A stretch of DNA of 45,117 bases. Source: Streptomyces sp. AW19M42 (GTDB taxonomy: Bacteria; Actinomycetota; Actinomycetes; Streptomycetales; Streptomycetaceae). The stretch is taken from contig CBRG010000158.1 of assembly GCA_000470535.1 (NCBI GenBank), positions 1 through 45,117 on the forward strand. Reading direction: 5' to 3'. Positions 16,562-24,924 of this stretch are shown here, piece by piece; the first letter of the stretch is position 1, and the number at the start of each line of letters is the position of its first letter. The notes under the pieces are model-generated. The model worked only from the letters and a program-made list of their open reading frames with translations, was not told where the DNA came from and made no database searches. The translations under genes were made by a program, and so were the position numbers.

Positions 16562-17872
16562 TCACACGGGTACGTGCACGGCCTCCACCCGGCTGATCAC
16601 GTGGTGCTCGCGCTCCCGGTGCGCGGCCCTGACCCGCAGCCGCAGGATCTGCGTGATGCCGAGGGCCTCCAGGACGAAGACCGAGGCGAACGCGATGCGG
16701 TAGTTGTCGCCGGTCGCGTCCAGCAGCACGCCGACCGCGAACAGCGTGGTCATCGACGCGATGAAGCCGCCCATGTTGACGATCCCCGACGCGGTGCCCT
16801 GGCGCTCCGGCGGGTTGGCCGGGCGGGCGAAGTCGAAGCCGATCATCGACGCGGGCCCACAGGCGCCGAGCACCACGCACAGCGTGACCAGCAGCCACAT
16901 CGGCGCATGGTCGCCGGGGTGCAGGATGGCCGATGCCCACAGCAGTGCCGTCGCCGCGACCGTGCCCAGCGCGAGCGGGAGGCGGGCCGCGTGATGCCGG
17001 GCGATGATCTGGCCGTAGACCAGGCCGACGGCCATGTTGGAGAGCACCACCAGGGTGAGCAGCTCGCCCGCCGTCCCCCGGCTCAGCCCCTGTGCCTCGA
17101 CCAGGAACGGCATACCCCAGAGCAGCAGGAACACCATGGCCGGGAACTGCGTGGTGAAGTGCACCCACATCCCGAGCCGGGTGCCGGGCTCCCGCCAGGC
17201 GGCGGCGATCTGCCTGCGCACGTACGCCGCTCCGGCGTGCTCCGCGGGCGGCGGCTCGTGGCCCTCGGGGTGGTCCTTCAGGAAGAGCAGCAGCAGGACG
17301 AGCACCACGACCCCCGCCAGTGAGCTGCCGACGAAGGTGGTGGTCCAGCCGAGGCCGTGCAGCGAGCGGGCGATCACCAGCGTCGAGACGAGGTTGCCCG
17401 CCATCCCGAAGAGGGCGGCGACCTGGCCGATCATCGGGCCCCGCCTGGCCGGGAACCAGCGCGCCCCCAGCCGCAGCACGCTGATGAACGTCATCGCGTC
17501 GCCGCAGCCCAGCAGGGCGCGGGAGGCCAGCGCGGCACCGTAGGACGGGGAGAGCGCGAAGCCGAGCTGCCCGAGGGTGAACAGGACGGCGCCGATGGTG
17601 AGGACCTTCTTGGTGCCCAGCCGGTCCACCATCAGGCCGACGGGTATCTGCATGCCCGCGTAGACGAGCAGCTGGAGGATGGAGAAGGTGGAGAGGGCCG
17701 AGGCGTTGACGTGGAACCGGTCGGCGGCGTCGAGTCCGGCGACGCCCAGGCTGGTGCGGAAGATGATGGCGACGAAGTAGACGGCGACCCCGACGCCCCA
17801 GACCCGGGCGGCACGCCGGCCGCCGGGCGGATCGCCGGGCAGGGAGAGGGTGGGGGAGGCGGCGGAGCTCAC
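16562..17872 (-). CDS. MFS transporter
   Basis: 436 aa with about twelve hydrophobic segments. The conserved loop after TM2 is present (VGLMVDRLGTKKVL, about 78-91). A long central cytoplasmic loop (EGHEPPPAEHAGAAYV) separates the two six-helix halves. The sequence is closest in appearance to the anion/aromatic-acid or nitrate-type MFS families, but the substrate cannot be assigned. Start GTG 17872 overlaps the stop of the GntR regulator by 4 nt (GTGA), so regulator and transporter form one translationally coupled operon, which suggests control by a metabolite that the pump carries. Confidence 0.9.
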   Translation of the reverse strand: MSSAASPTLSLPGDPPGGRRAARVWGVGVAVYFVAIIFRTSLGVAGLDAADRFHVNASALSTFSILQLLVYAGMQIPVGLMVDRLGTKKVLTIGAVLFTLGQLGFALSPSYGAALASRALLGCGDAMTFISVLRLGARWFPARRGPMIGQVAALFGMAGNLVSTLVIARSLHGLGWTTTFVGSSLAGVVVLVLLLLFLKDHPEGHEPPPAEHAGAAYVRRQIAAAWREPGTRLGMWVHFTTQFPAMVFLLLWGMPFLVEAQGLSRGTAGELLTLVVLSNMAVGLVYGQIIARHHAARLPLALGTVAATALLWASAILHPGDHAPMWLLVTLCVVLGACGPASMIGFDFARPANPPERQGTASGIVNMGGFIASMTTLFAVGVLLDATGDNYRIAFASVFVLEALGITQILRLRVRAAHREREHHVISRVEAVHVPV

Positions 17873-18543
17873 CGGCCCTCCCCCCTGACCAGCACCTTGA
17901 CCCGGCTCACATGACGGCGCACGACCTGCGCGGCACCGTCCGCGTCACCGGACCTGATCGCCTCCAGCAGCTCACCGTGCTCGGTGATGTTCGCGGCGAT
18001 CCTGCCGGGGTGGGCCTCCATGACGGCGACGCCCATCCGCAGCTGCCGGTCGCGGAGCTGGTCGTAGAGTCGGGACAGGATCTCGTTGCCCGCGTGGCGG
18101 ACGATCTCGGCGTGGAAGCAGCGGTCCTTCACGGAGACGGCCGCCAGGTCACCCGCCTCCGACATCTGCCGCTGCTCCTCAAGGAGCTCCTCCAGCCGGG
18201 CGATCAGCTTCGCGGAGGCGGGCACGGCCCGGCGTACGGCGAACTCCTCGACCAGTAGCCGGGTCTCCACGACGTCCGCGATCTCCTGCGCGGAGACGGC
18301 GAGCACCAGGGCGCCCTTCTTCGGGTAGAGCTTGATCAGCCCCTCCACCTCCAGCCGCAGCAGCGCCTCACGCACGGGCGTCCGGGAGACCCCGACGGCG
18401 TCCGCGAGATCGCCCTCGGTGAGGAGCGTGCCGCCCTCGTAACGGCGGTCCAGGACCGCTTCCTTGATGTGGGTGTAGACGCGCTCGGCGGCGGGGGGCT
18501 GCTTCACGGGAGGGCGGACGGGCGAGGAGGCTGGGGCAGGCAT
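17869..18543 (-). CDS. GntR family (FadR subfamily, FCD-type) transcriptional regulator
   Basis: 224 aa from ATG 18543; GTG 18549 two codons upstream is possible. A Pro-rich N-terminal 18 residues precede the winged HTH (about 20-85), with the recognition region GDLADAVGVSRTPVREALLRLEVEGLI. The C-terminal FCD all-helical effector domain has metal-ligand-type residues in DRCFHAEIVRHAGN and HGELLEAI. It probably represses itself and the coupled MFS gene. Direct repeats CATRGATACA lie just upstream as candidate operators. The long open frame beyond the start is GC-rich noise. Confidence 0.9.
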   Translation of the reverse strand: MPAPASSPVRPPVKQPPAAERVYTHIKEAVLDRRYEGGTLLTEGDLADAVGVSRTPVREALLRLEVEGLIKLYPKKGALVLAVSAQEIADVVETRLLVEEFAVRRAVPASAKLIARLEELLEEQRQMSEAGDLAAVSVKDRCFHAEIVRHAGNEILSRLYDQLRDRQLRMGVAVMEAHPGRIAANITEHGELLEAIRSGDADGAAQVVRRHVSRVKVLVRGEGR

Positions 18544-18551
18544 GCGCACAG

Positions 18552-18572
18552 CATAGATACAACATGGATACA
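18552..18572 (-). promoter_or_regulatory. Candidate GntR operator: two direct repeats
   Basis: CATAGATACA (18552-18561) and CATGGATACA (18563-18572) repeat with an 11-bp period, on one DNA face, immediately before the GntR start. On the minus strand the AT-rich TATCTA/TATGCT could be the -10 of a nearly leaderless transcript. This AT-rich patch stands out in its surroundings. Confidence 0.4.
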
Positions 18573-18725
18573 GGCAACGGCGCGTCCGGATAATGGACTG
18601 CGCCGCGCGCGCCGCCAAGCGCCGCGCGGGCGGCGCCGTGGCCCCGCGCGGGCGGCCCGGGGGCCGGCCCTCACGCCTCCTCGGGAAGGTGGGCGGCCAG
18701 CGCCCGCAGCCCCTCCAGCAAGGCG

Positions 18726-19013
18726 ATCGTGCAGAGTGGCGCCGGCCACATGATCGACCTGCCCTACCTGTTCGAGAACGGCCTTTTCGAGCCGCTCGAC
18801 GCCGCCCAGGCCGGACTGTCGGACACGGTGACCGCCCACAGGAGTCGGTTCGCCGCCACGGGACAGATGAATGGACATGACAGCCCCGCATGGAAGCCGT
18901 TCACGACGCGCACCCCCTACGTACAGCGGCTCGCGTCCGACCGCATCGGGCCCACCGACTTCGCGGCCGACCACCACCACGCCTTCCGGAAGGCGCTCAC
19001 CCCCTCACAGTGA
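18726..19013 (+). pseudogene. C-terminal remnant of a type-B carboxylesterase
   Basis: The plus-strand frame reads SGAGHMIDLPYLFENG then LFEPLDAAQAGLSDTV, SRFAATGQMN and SPAWKPFTTRTPYVQRLA, ending FRKAL. This is the family's C-terminal end: catalytic-His neighbourhood, LSDxVxxxWxxFAxTGxPN and WPxY-like tail. About 400 N-terminal residues, including the nucleophile, are missing, and no proper start exists, so it cannot be active. Just left of it, the minus strand (about 18671-18725) reads IALLEGLRALAAHLPEEA plus a stop, apparently the tail of another lost gene. The two tails appear to meet at a deletion junction near 18725. Confidence 0.65.
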
Positions 19014-19135
19014 AGCGACGGCGCACACCGGAGAATTCACCCCCCTCTTCCTACAACCCTTCATCCGACTCATACGTCTCACAACGCGCGGCACCCTCAT
19101 GAGGCCGCATTCCAGGGGCATTTGGAGCGTTCAAC

Positions 19136-20035
19136 ATGAATATCGGCATTAAGGGCATAAGTCGCGTATCGGCCACCGTTACGGTCGCCCTCACCGCAGG
19201 TGCCGTCATCGCGGGAGGCGCGTTCGCCTCCCAGGCCCAGGCCGCCGCGCCGAAGCCGCCGACGATCGTCGCCAAGGGCGGCTACGTGATGAACAACGGC
19301 ACCGGGAAATCCCTCTTCAGCAAGGCCGCGGACACCCGCCGCTCCACCGGCTCCACGACGAAGATCATGACCGCCCGGGTGGTGCTGGCCACGAAGGGCC
19401 TCAACCTGGACTCCAAGGTCACGATCCAGAAGGCGTACAGCGACTACATCGTCTCCAAGGGCGCGTCCTCGGCCCGCCTCATCGTGGGCGACAAGGTCAC
19501 GGTCCGCCAGCTGATGTACGGACTGATGCTGCCGTCCGGCTGCGACGCCGCGTACGCCCTGGCCGACAAGTTCGGCTCAGGCTCCACGCGCGCGGCCCGG
19601 GTGAAGTCGTTCATCGGCAAGATGAACAGCACGGCCAAGACCCTCGGCCTGAAGAACACGCACTTCGACTCCTTCGACGGCATAGGGAACGGGTCCAACT
19701 ACTCGACCCCGAAGGACCTGACGAAGATCGCCAGCAGCGCGATGAAGTACTCCACCTTCCGCAGCATCGTCAAGACCAAGTCGACCAAGCAGAAGGTCAC
19801 GACGAAGAGCGGTGGTTACCGCTACATGTCGTGGACCAACACCAACAAGCTGCTGGGTTCGTACAGCGGCGCGATCGGTGTGAAGACGGGCTCCGGCCCG
19901 TCGGCCAAGTACTGCCTGGTCTTCGCCGCCACCCGCAAGGGCAAGACGGTCATCGGCACGGTCCTGACGGCCACGTCCGAGTCCACCCGGACCTCGGACG
20001 CGAAGAAGCTCATGGACTACGGCTTCAAGAAGTAG
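19136..20035 (+). CDS. D-alanyl-D-alanine carboxypeptidase (S11 family, secreted)
   Basis: 299 aa penicillin-binding-type enzyme that trims the terminal D-Ala of peptidoglycan stem peptides outside the cell. The signal peptide covers residues 1-37 (Lys/Arg n-region, TVTVALTAGAVIAGGAF, cleavage near AQAAA). The SxxK motif is STTK in RSTGSTTKIMTA, the second motif is SGC (PSGCDAAYALA) instead of the classical SxN, and the third is KTG in GVKTGSGPSAKY. The mature protein is Lys-rich and basic and lacks the C-terminal membrane anchor of PBP5 types. ATG 19136 has GGAG upstream. A very strong terminator follows at 20082-20121. Confidence 0.92.
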   Translation: MNIGIKGISRVSATVTVALTAGAVIAGGAFASQAQAAAPKPPTIVAKGGYVMNNGTGKSLFSKAADTRRSTGSTTKIMTARVVLATKGLNLDSKVTIQKAYSDYIVSKGASSARLIVGDKVTVRQLMYGLMLPSGCDAAYALADKFGSGSTRAARVKSFIGKMNSTAKTLGLKNTHFDSFDGIGNGSNYSTPKDLTKIASSAMKYSTFRSIVKTKSTKQKVTTKSGGYRYMSWTNTNKLLGSYSGAIGVKTGSGPSAKYCLVFAATRKGKTVIGTVLTATSESTRTSDAKKLMDYGFKK

Positions 20036-20081
20036 CCCTGACAGGCCCTGCCCGGCGTCACGGGTCCTGCCCGATGTCACA

Positions 20082-20121
20082 CAAGAGGGTCCCTGCGGGA
20101 AAATCCGCAGGGACCCTCTTG
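20082..20121 (+). terminator. Strong hairpin terminator after D,D-carboxypeptidase
   Basis: A perfect 17-bp stem, CAAGAGGGTCCCTGCGG (20082-20098) with its exact complement at 20105-20121, and a 6-nt A-rich loop. It also faces the end of the minus-strand membrane protein gene. Confidence 0.85.
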
Positions 20122-20151
20122 GGTGCCCGGCCATGGGCCGGGCGACAGCCC

Positions 20152-20427
20152 CTAGCTGTCCTGCCGTTCCTCAGGCTCCGTCGCACGCGAACGACGGCTG
20201 CGGAAGCGTTCCAGGACGGCTGTGCCGAGGAGCACCAGCCCGATGGCGACGACTTTGCTCGTCTGGTAGCCGACCGTCGTGTCGTCCATGGCGTCGGACC
20301 ACACGAACACCCACAGCGTCCCGGCGATCCCGATGACGATGAGGAGGACGGCCCCCACCGGGCCGATGCCCCACCACCACGGTGCCTCGGGGTGGGCGTC
20401 GGACCGGTCGTGTTCGTCGTTCGACAA
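20152..20427 (-). CDS. Small two-helix membrane protein of unknown function
   Basis: 91 aa if started at TTG 20427, which has AGGAG about 7 nt upstream; the frame is open to 20544 without a better site. Hydrophobic helices are seen at about 20-43 (GIGPVGAVLLIVIGIAGTLWVFVW) and 57-70 (VVAIGLVLLGTAVL). The start and end are strongly charged, with an Arg-rich RFRSRRSR after the second helix. No known motif is present. It converges on the D,D-carboxypeptidase gene. Confidence 0.6.
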   Translation of the reverse strand: MSNDEHDRSDAHPEAPWWWGIGPVGAVLLIVIGIAGTLWVFVWSDAMDDTTVGYQTSKVVAIGLVLLGTAVLERFRSRRSRATEPEERQDS

Positions 20428-20642
20428 GACAACTCTCCTGCTGATGAAGCGGTAGCGGCCCCCGGCGCCGTCACGGGCCAGGTACATGGAAGGACGCGTA
20501 GGGCGGGCCGTCGGGTTGCCCGCGGCATGGCTCCGGGCCGTCACCTGCCCAGAACTTGGAGGCGTAGTCCCCCGTTTCGGGGCATCGGCGTCCGGGCCGC
20601 CGACCGGGTCGGCTTGTCAGAGGCGCGCAGTACGGTCGCACC

Positions 20643-21077
20643 ATGACAGCCACCATCGATCTGACGCTGGACGCCACGGACGCACAGGCCCTCGCCACCT
20701 TCTGGAAGTCCGCCCTCGGCTACATCGACGAGCCACCGCCCGCCCCCTTCCGCACCCGCGAGGAGTGGCACGCGTCCTTCGACCTGCCGGAGGACGACTC
20801 CGTGGACGACGCCGCCTGGCTCTGCGATCCCGACGGCAACGGCCCCCGCCTGGCCATCCTCAAGGTCCCCGAGCCCAAGACCGCGAAGAACCGGCTCCAC
20901 ATGGACGTCCGGGTGCCGGGACACGGCACGCCCGACGAACGCTGGGCCCGGATCGGGGCGGAGTCCGAACGCCTGGTGCGGGCGGGCGGCGCCGTCCTGG
21001 AGATGTTCGACGGCCACCACATCATGATGGCGGACCCGGAGGGCAACGAGTTCTGCGTGGCGGCCGCGTCCGCCTGA
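20643..21077 (+). CDS. VOC (glyoxalase/dioxygenase-fold) family protein
   Basis: 144 aa. The two beta-alpha-beta-beta-beta modules of the vicinal oxygen chelate fold can be seen: the first from LTLDATDAQALATFWKSALGY and the second from LHMDVRVPGH to MMADPEGNEFCVA. The pattern ADPEGNEFCV is typical of the glyoxalase-like Streptomyces proteins of this length. Likely metal positions (His in LHMD, Glu in NEFCV) are compatible with catalysis but do not show the substrate. It is monocistronic and cytosolic. Confidence 0.87.
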   Translation: MTATIDLTLDATDAQALATFWKSALGYIDEPPPAPFRTREEWHASFDLPEDDSVDDAAWLCDPDGNGPRLAILKVPEPKTAKNRLHMDVRVPGHGTPDERWARIGAESERLVRAGGAVLEMFDGHHIMMADPEGNEFCVAAASA

Positions 21078-21128
21078 GGGAGCGGCAGCCGGGCCGGTCA
21101 GGCCGGCCCGCCCGGCCACAGAAGAGCC

Positions 21129-21377
21129 TCAACGCCGTAGTGCCGCCCCCGCCGCGTCGAAGGCCGAGTCGCGGTTCTTCGCGAACTCCTCCTCCGTGAA
21201 GACCGGCGTGCGCATGTGCGGCGGGACGCCCGCCCCGCCGAAGGTCCGGCCCGAGCGGGTCAGGAACTCCCCGTTCGGCAGCCACACCGCCATGCCGTTC
21301 GGCAGCACCCGGTCCAGCGTGTCCGAGAAGACGCCCTGGGTGGGCTCCCCGATCGGCTGAACGGCAGAACGGCCGCC
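21129..21377 (-). pseudogene. C-terminal remnant of an S41 family peptidase
   Basis: The minus strand reads IGEPTQGVFSDTLDRVLPNG, LPNGEFLTRSGRTFGGAG, PPHMRTPVFTEEEF and RDSAFDAAGAALRR plus a stop. This is the end of Streptomyces C-terminal-processing (S41) peptidases. Only about 80 residues remain; the catalytic Ser/Lys core and any signal peptide are missing. At about 21360-21404 the plus strand carries an unrelated gene-like tail (AADFTFMLKR plus stop), so the break looks like a deletion joining two genes. The rest of 21078-21485 holds nothing else that I can support. Confidence 0.6.
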
Positions 21378-21485
21378 GACTTCACCTTCATGCTCAAGCG
21401 CTGAAGGTTCTACGGGCGGCTTGAGCGCGCTCAGCGCGCCGGGCCCGGTCCTGTACGTCGGACCGCGCCCGGCAGGCACGGCTTG

Positions 21486-22670
21486 TCAGCGGGAGCGGAT
21501 TCCCAGCGCGACGAACTGGGTGACCGCGTCGTCCGCGAAGTTGTCGTCACTGACCAGGACCAGCGACCGTTCGCCGCCCCGCAGGGCCGGACCCCACGTC
21601 ATGCCCTCGGTGTTGTCGACCCTCGACAGGCCCAGCTCGTCGAAGTCCGCGACCAGCTTCTTCCGCATCGGCTGGACCCGCTGTCCGGCAAGGGAGTCGA
21701 CGTTCCGCACGTCGGTCGCGCCCCGGGTGGTGGCGTCGTAGAGCCGGATCTTGTAGCCGGAGCCCGCCACCCAGCTGCGTTCGAGTACGAGGTAGCGGCT
21801 GGGGTCGTCGGGGAACGCGAGGATCGAGGACACCCCGGTGTCCGGCCCCCAGGGGCTGGTCGGGTCCGACTCGGCGAAGATCTTCTCCAGCGGGTAGGCG
21901 AACTGCCCGAGCACGTCACCGCTGCGGCTCTGCTGCGTGACGCGGACCAGGGCGCCGTGTTCCAGGGTCGGCTCCGGCCCGTCCTGGAGCAGCGGGCCCT
22001 CGACCGCACTGGTCAGCACGCGGTCCCTGTCCCCGAACGTGATCGCCTCGACAGCCTTGTTCCGCCTCAGCCCCCGATCGTCCAACCTGTTCTCGTAGTT
22101 GGCCGGCAGCGGCAGCTGACCACGGTAAGCGCCGAAACGCCCGGCGAACTGGATGGACGGCTGGATCACCGGGTCGGACGCCGACTTGGGCCGATCACCC
22201 TCCTGGGCCCACCAGTACCGGCAACTGCGCGGATCCACCCGCACCTCCTCCGGGTCCACGGCCTTGCCGTCCCCGACGCTCGCCGGCGGATAGACCGAAC
22301 CGTCCGGCTGGCGGAACGGGTGCGTGCCGGTGAAGTCGACGGAGTGCACCCCGGCGCCGTCCACCGCGATCTTCGCGGTGTAGAAGCGGGCGGGCTGAAG
22401 CACCGAGCGGTCGTCGCTGATCGCGACGTACTCGCCCGTGCACGGGTTCCGGTCGAGGCCGGACAGTCCGCCAACCGTCGTGCCCTGGAAGACGAGTTTG
22501 TGCGGAACGATCTTCTCGCCCAGCAACCGGGCCTGCGCCCCGATGCGGGCCTTCACAGCGGTGTCCGTCCGCGCGGCGGCGCCGTCCGACTGGGCCGCCA
22601 CAGCGGGAGCCACCGTCGTCACCAGCACCAGGGCCGCGAGAGTGGCGCGTCGGAACAAGGAAGATTTCAT
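21486..22670 (-). CDS. Secreted esterase-like activity of phytase family protein
   Basis: 394 aa from ATG 22670. A signal peptide covers residues 1-27 (KSSLFRRATLAALVLVTTVAPAVAAQ). The mature part is a beta-propeller-like fold with the family's landmarks: VGGLSGLDRNPCTGEYVAISDD near the start (about 66-87), DPEEVRVD, NKAVEAITFGDRDRVL and the C-terminal VDNTEGMTWGPALRGG with LVLVSDDNF. Homologues are annotated as phytase-like esterases from weak similarity; the activity is unproven. The protein is probably extracellular or cell-surface. It diverges from the small secreted protein gene at 22945 across a 274-bp regulatory gap. Confidence 0.87.
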   Translation of the reverse strand: MKSSLFRRATLAALVLVTTVAPAVAAQSDGAAARTDTAVKARIGAQARLLGEKIVPHKLVFQGTTVGGLSGLDRNPCTGEYVAISDDRSVLQPARFYTAKIAVDGAGVHSVDFTGTHPFRQPDGSVYPPASVGDGKAVDPEEVRVDPRSCRYWWAQEGDRPKSASDPVIQPSIQFAGRFGAYRGQLPLPANYENRLDDRGLRRNKAVEAITFGDRDRVLTSAVEGPLLQDGPEPTLEHGALVRVTQQSRSGDVLGQFAYPLEKIFAESDPTSPWGPDTGVSSILAFPDDPSRYLVLERSWVAGSGYKIRLYDATTRGATDVRNVDSLAGQRVQPMRKKLVADFDELGLSRVDNTEGMTWGPALRGGERSLVLVSDDNFADDAVTQFVALGIRSR

Positions 22671-22878
22671 GTAAGCGATCTTGTCCCGGCGCGCCCACCG
22701 CTCGCAGTCACCCATAAGTGTGAAGTGGCCACGCAACGGAGTGACGTGAGGATTGAACCGGGACCGGCCGTGATCCGCAGGCGAGTTGGCCGGCGGGCAG
22801 GCCGTACCGGCTACCGACGCGAAGGCCCCTACTCCCGCACGCGGCGGACCTCGTACGGGTGCAACACGGTACCAACCA

Positions 22879-22908
22879 TTGAGGACTCGTCGTGATCTCC
22901 CGCATACT
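22879..22908 (+). promoter_or_regulatory. Candidate vegetative promoter for the small secreted protein gene
   Basis: TTGAGG (22879-22884) and CATACT (22903-22908) are separated by 18 bp and precede the ATG at 22945, with GGGAGA as ribosome-binding site. The arrangement fits HrdB-type promoters. Confidence 0.4.
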
Positions 22909-22944
22909 CTCCGCGACCGGACATCGGCTCCAGCGGGAGAACTC

Positions 22945-23376
22945 ATGATCAGCATCAAGCGGGCGCACATCGCCGTCGCCGCCTCCGTCGCCCTCGCGCT
23001 TGCCGCGGGAGGAGCGATCGCCACCGCCGCCACGGGTGACACCCGCGCGCCTTCCGCCGCACCAGTAGCGGTGGCACCCTACGCACGGGCCGCCGTGCTC
23101 GCGGACGCCGCCGGGAAGGTGGTCCGGGCCAAGGGGGTCACGTCGGTCACGCGTGTCTCGAAGGGCCGGTACTGCGTGAAGGTCTCGGCGTCCGGCTTCG
23201 ACGTCAGGACGGCGGTACCGCAGGTGTCCCTGGGGATCACGACCGCGCTGAACGTCGGCATCGGAGTCTCACGCACCCTGCAGCCCGTGTGCAAGAACGA
23301 CCCCAGGTCAGTGCTCGTCCGGACCATCCGCGCCAACGTGGTCAACGACGAACCCTTCAGCCTGACCATCGCCTGA
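22945..23376 (+). CDS. Small secreted protein of unknown function
   Basis: 143 aa from ATG 22945, with GGGAGA close upstream. A signal peptide spans residues 1-30 (ISIKRAHIAVAASVALALAAGGAIATAA). The mature part is Ala/Val-rich and contains two Cys, in GRYCVKVSASGF and LQPVCKNDP, that could make a single disulfide. No known domain is evident. I infer an extracellular role from the signal only. It stands alone between two minus-strand secreted-protein genes. Confidence 0.7.
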   Translation: MISIKRAHIAVAASVALALAAGGAIATAATGDTRAPSAAPVAVAPYARAAVLADAAGKVVRAKGVTSVTRVSKGRYCVKVSASGFDVRTAVPQVSLGITTALNVGIGVSRTLQPVCKNDPRSVLVRTIRANVVNDEPFSLTIA

Positions 23377-23466
23377 GCGCGGCGCCCCTCGGGGGCGCCA
23401 GGGTGGGCGAGAGCGGTGACGCCGCGACCTTGCCCACCCCCATGTCCCCGTCCAGGACGCGGGTGA

Positions 23467-23655
23467 CTAGCTCTCGTCGTCCGCGCTGAAGCCGCCGTCG
23501 TTGTCCAGCGTGTACTGGACCCCTCCACTGGTGTCACCGTTGCTGAACTGCGCGCTGAAATTCTGGAAGTCCGAGTTGTCGTCCGCATGGGCCGACGTGC
23601 CGACGATTCCAGTGAGCATCAGAGAACCGAGAAATACAGCGGCGATACGACGCAT
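23467..23655 (-). CDS. Very small secreted peptide
   Basis: 62 aa. A signal peptide covers residues 1-25 (RRIAAVFLGSLMLTGIVGTSAHA), leaving a mature peptide of about 37 residues rich in Asp, Ser, Gly, Asn and Phe (NSDFQNFSAQFSNGD, DNDGGFSADDES). The mature part is strongly acidic with no Cys. Start ATG 23655 has GAGGA upstream. Base composition is lower in GC than in neighbouring genes. It could be a surface or matrix peptide. No family is recognised. Confidence 0.6.
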   Translation of the reverse strand: MRRIAAVFLGSLMLTGIVGTSAHADDNSDFQNFSAQFSNGDTSGGVQYTLDNDGGFSADDES

Positions 23656-23808
23656 TGAGCATCCTCTACATAGGTCGATAACTACTCGTACCTGCCCATA
23701 GTGGAGGAACCCCTGCGCGAGGGCCCGGCCGCCGCGCTCAGGTGGAGCCGAGGGAACGATTCGCCTGCGGCATCTGCCGCGCCCCGGTCGGGGTGAGGAT
23801 GCCGCGTC

Positions 23809-23991
23809 CTACAGCTGTCGCCCCAGGGTCTCCTGGAAGGTGTCCCACGCGGCGGGGGCGAGGAGCAGAACGGGACCGTCGAGCCGCTTGGAGTCACGGA
23901 CGGCGACGGTGTGGGAGACGTTGCGGGCCACCTCGACGCACTCGCCTTGCGGCTCGCTGTAACTGGACTTCGTGAAGTGAGACTCGATCAC
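23809..23991 (-). CDS. DUF397 domain protein
   Basis: 60 aa. It matches the DUF397 family: WxKSSYS-like FTKSSYSEPQGECVEVA, VAVRDSK and the closing WDTFQETLG. Such proteins are almost always encoded next to an Scr1/WhiJ-type XRE-DUF5753 regulator, and the pair behaves as a regulatory module, toxin-antitoxin-like in some models, that influences Streptomyces development. GTG 23991 overlaps the regulator's stop (GTGA), so translation is coupled. Confidence 0.87.
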   Translation of the reverse strand: MIESHFTKSSYSEPQGECVEVARNVSHTVAVRDSKRLDGPVLLLAPAAWDTFQETLGRQL

Positions 23992-24875
23992 TCGTTCATC
24001 CCTTTGGCAATGCTCTCTATGAGCCGCGACGAGTCGTACGGGGACAGACTCGTGGCACAGGTGCGTGCGAACAGTTCAGTGTAGGCGGCGCTCTCCTCGG
24101 AGCCTTCGATCCAGTTGGTGGAGCGCAGCCCGTCCATATGGACGACGTCCAGCGCTCCTGATTCAGCGAACGACAGGATGTTGAAAGCCCCGCCGCCGCA
24201 CGAATGCACCCCCGACCGGAACGGAAGCACCTGCACATCAATGTTCGGACGCTCCGCGAGTTCGCACAGAGACTCAAGCTGCTGCCTCATGACCCGTGGA
24301 CCACCGATCATCTGCCGCAGTGCCGCTTCCCAGATCACCGCGTGCACACGCAGTGGGCTGTCGCCTCGCAGACGACGCTGGCGGCGCACTCGCACATCTA
24401 CCAGGCGCTCAACCTCGTCGATCCGGTCGGGCGACACAGCGGCGACCGCGAGGGCTCTCATGTACTCGGGCGTCTGAAACAGGCCGGGAATCAAAGCAAG
24501 TTGCCAAGTTTGCAGCCTGAGCGCGACATCCTCCATGGCGATGTACTCGCGCAGGCTTCCCTGCGTCAACGAGTTGTCCCACCAGCCCTTTGCCCGCCGA
24601 CGCTCACGATCCAGCTTTGCCAGCTTGAGCAGCCCATCCACCGTGCCCGGACTGTCGACTCCATAAGCCTGGCAGAGCGCGATGACGTCGGGGTCCCGGA
24701 ACGGTACCCAGCCGTGTTCCATCTTGGCGACCTTGGCAGCCTGAGCACTGAGAGCCTCTGCGGCCTGCGCCTGGTTCAGCCCGGCCGCCTCCCTGAAGCC
24801 CAGTAGTTGACCGCCCAGCTGACGCGCGAGAACCGTGGACACACGATTGCCCCTATCCGCGGGCAACTTCGGCAC
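23988..24875 (-). CDS. Scr1-type XRE/DUF5753 transcriptional regulator
   Basis: 295 aa from GTG 24875, preceded at 9 nt by AGGAGG; an ATG-like start 45 nt further up lacks this site. The HTH lies in about 22-60 (LGGQLLGFREAAGLNQAQAAEAL, then VAKMEHG). The DUF5753 domain from about 95 to 285 shows its marks: ALIPGLFQTPEYMRAL, RQRRLRGDSPLRVHAVIWEAALRQ, PNIDVQVLPFRSG and the late YDSSRLIESIA. Homologues such as WhiJ and AbaA-cluster regulators control development and antibiotic production. It is coupled to the DUF397 gene, divergent from an HATPase gene, and faces the nested dyad at 24925-24972, its likely operator. Confidence 0.9.
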   Translation of the reverse strand: MPKLPADRGNRVSTVLARQLGGQLLGFREAAGLNQAQAAEALSAQAAKVAKMEHGWVPFRDPDVIALCQAYGVDSPGTVDGLLKLAKLDRERRRAKGWWDNSLTQGSLREYIAMEDVALRLQTWQLALIPGLFQTPEYMRALAVAAVSPDRIDEVERLVDVRVRRQRRLRGDSPLRVHAVIWEAALRQMIGGPRVMRQQLESLCELAERPNIDVQVLPFRSGVHSCGGGAFNILSFAESGALDVVHMDGLRSTNWIEGSEESAAYTELFARTCATSLSPYDSSRLIESIAKGMNE

Positions 24876-24924
24876 GGCGCACCACCTCCTGTTGTCGGAA
24901 ACAGTCTCCAACTCCGGCACGCGT

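Noticed and set aside
21486..23042. Longer N-terminal extension of the phytase-like protein
   Set aside because: The extra 120 residues cross the divergent promoter region and precede a perfect signal peptide at ATG 22670.
23809..24875. A classical toxin-antitoxin reading of the Scr1/DUF397 pair
   Set aside because: The families fit the developmental regulator module. No toxin fold can be seen, so I annotate them only as regulator and DUF397 partner.
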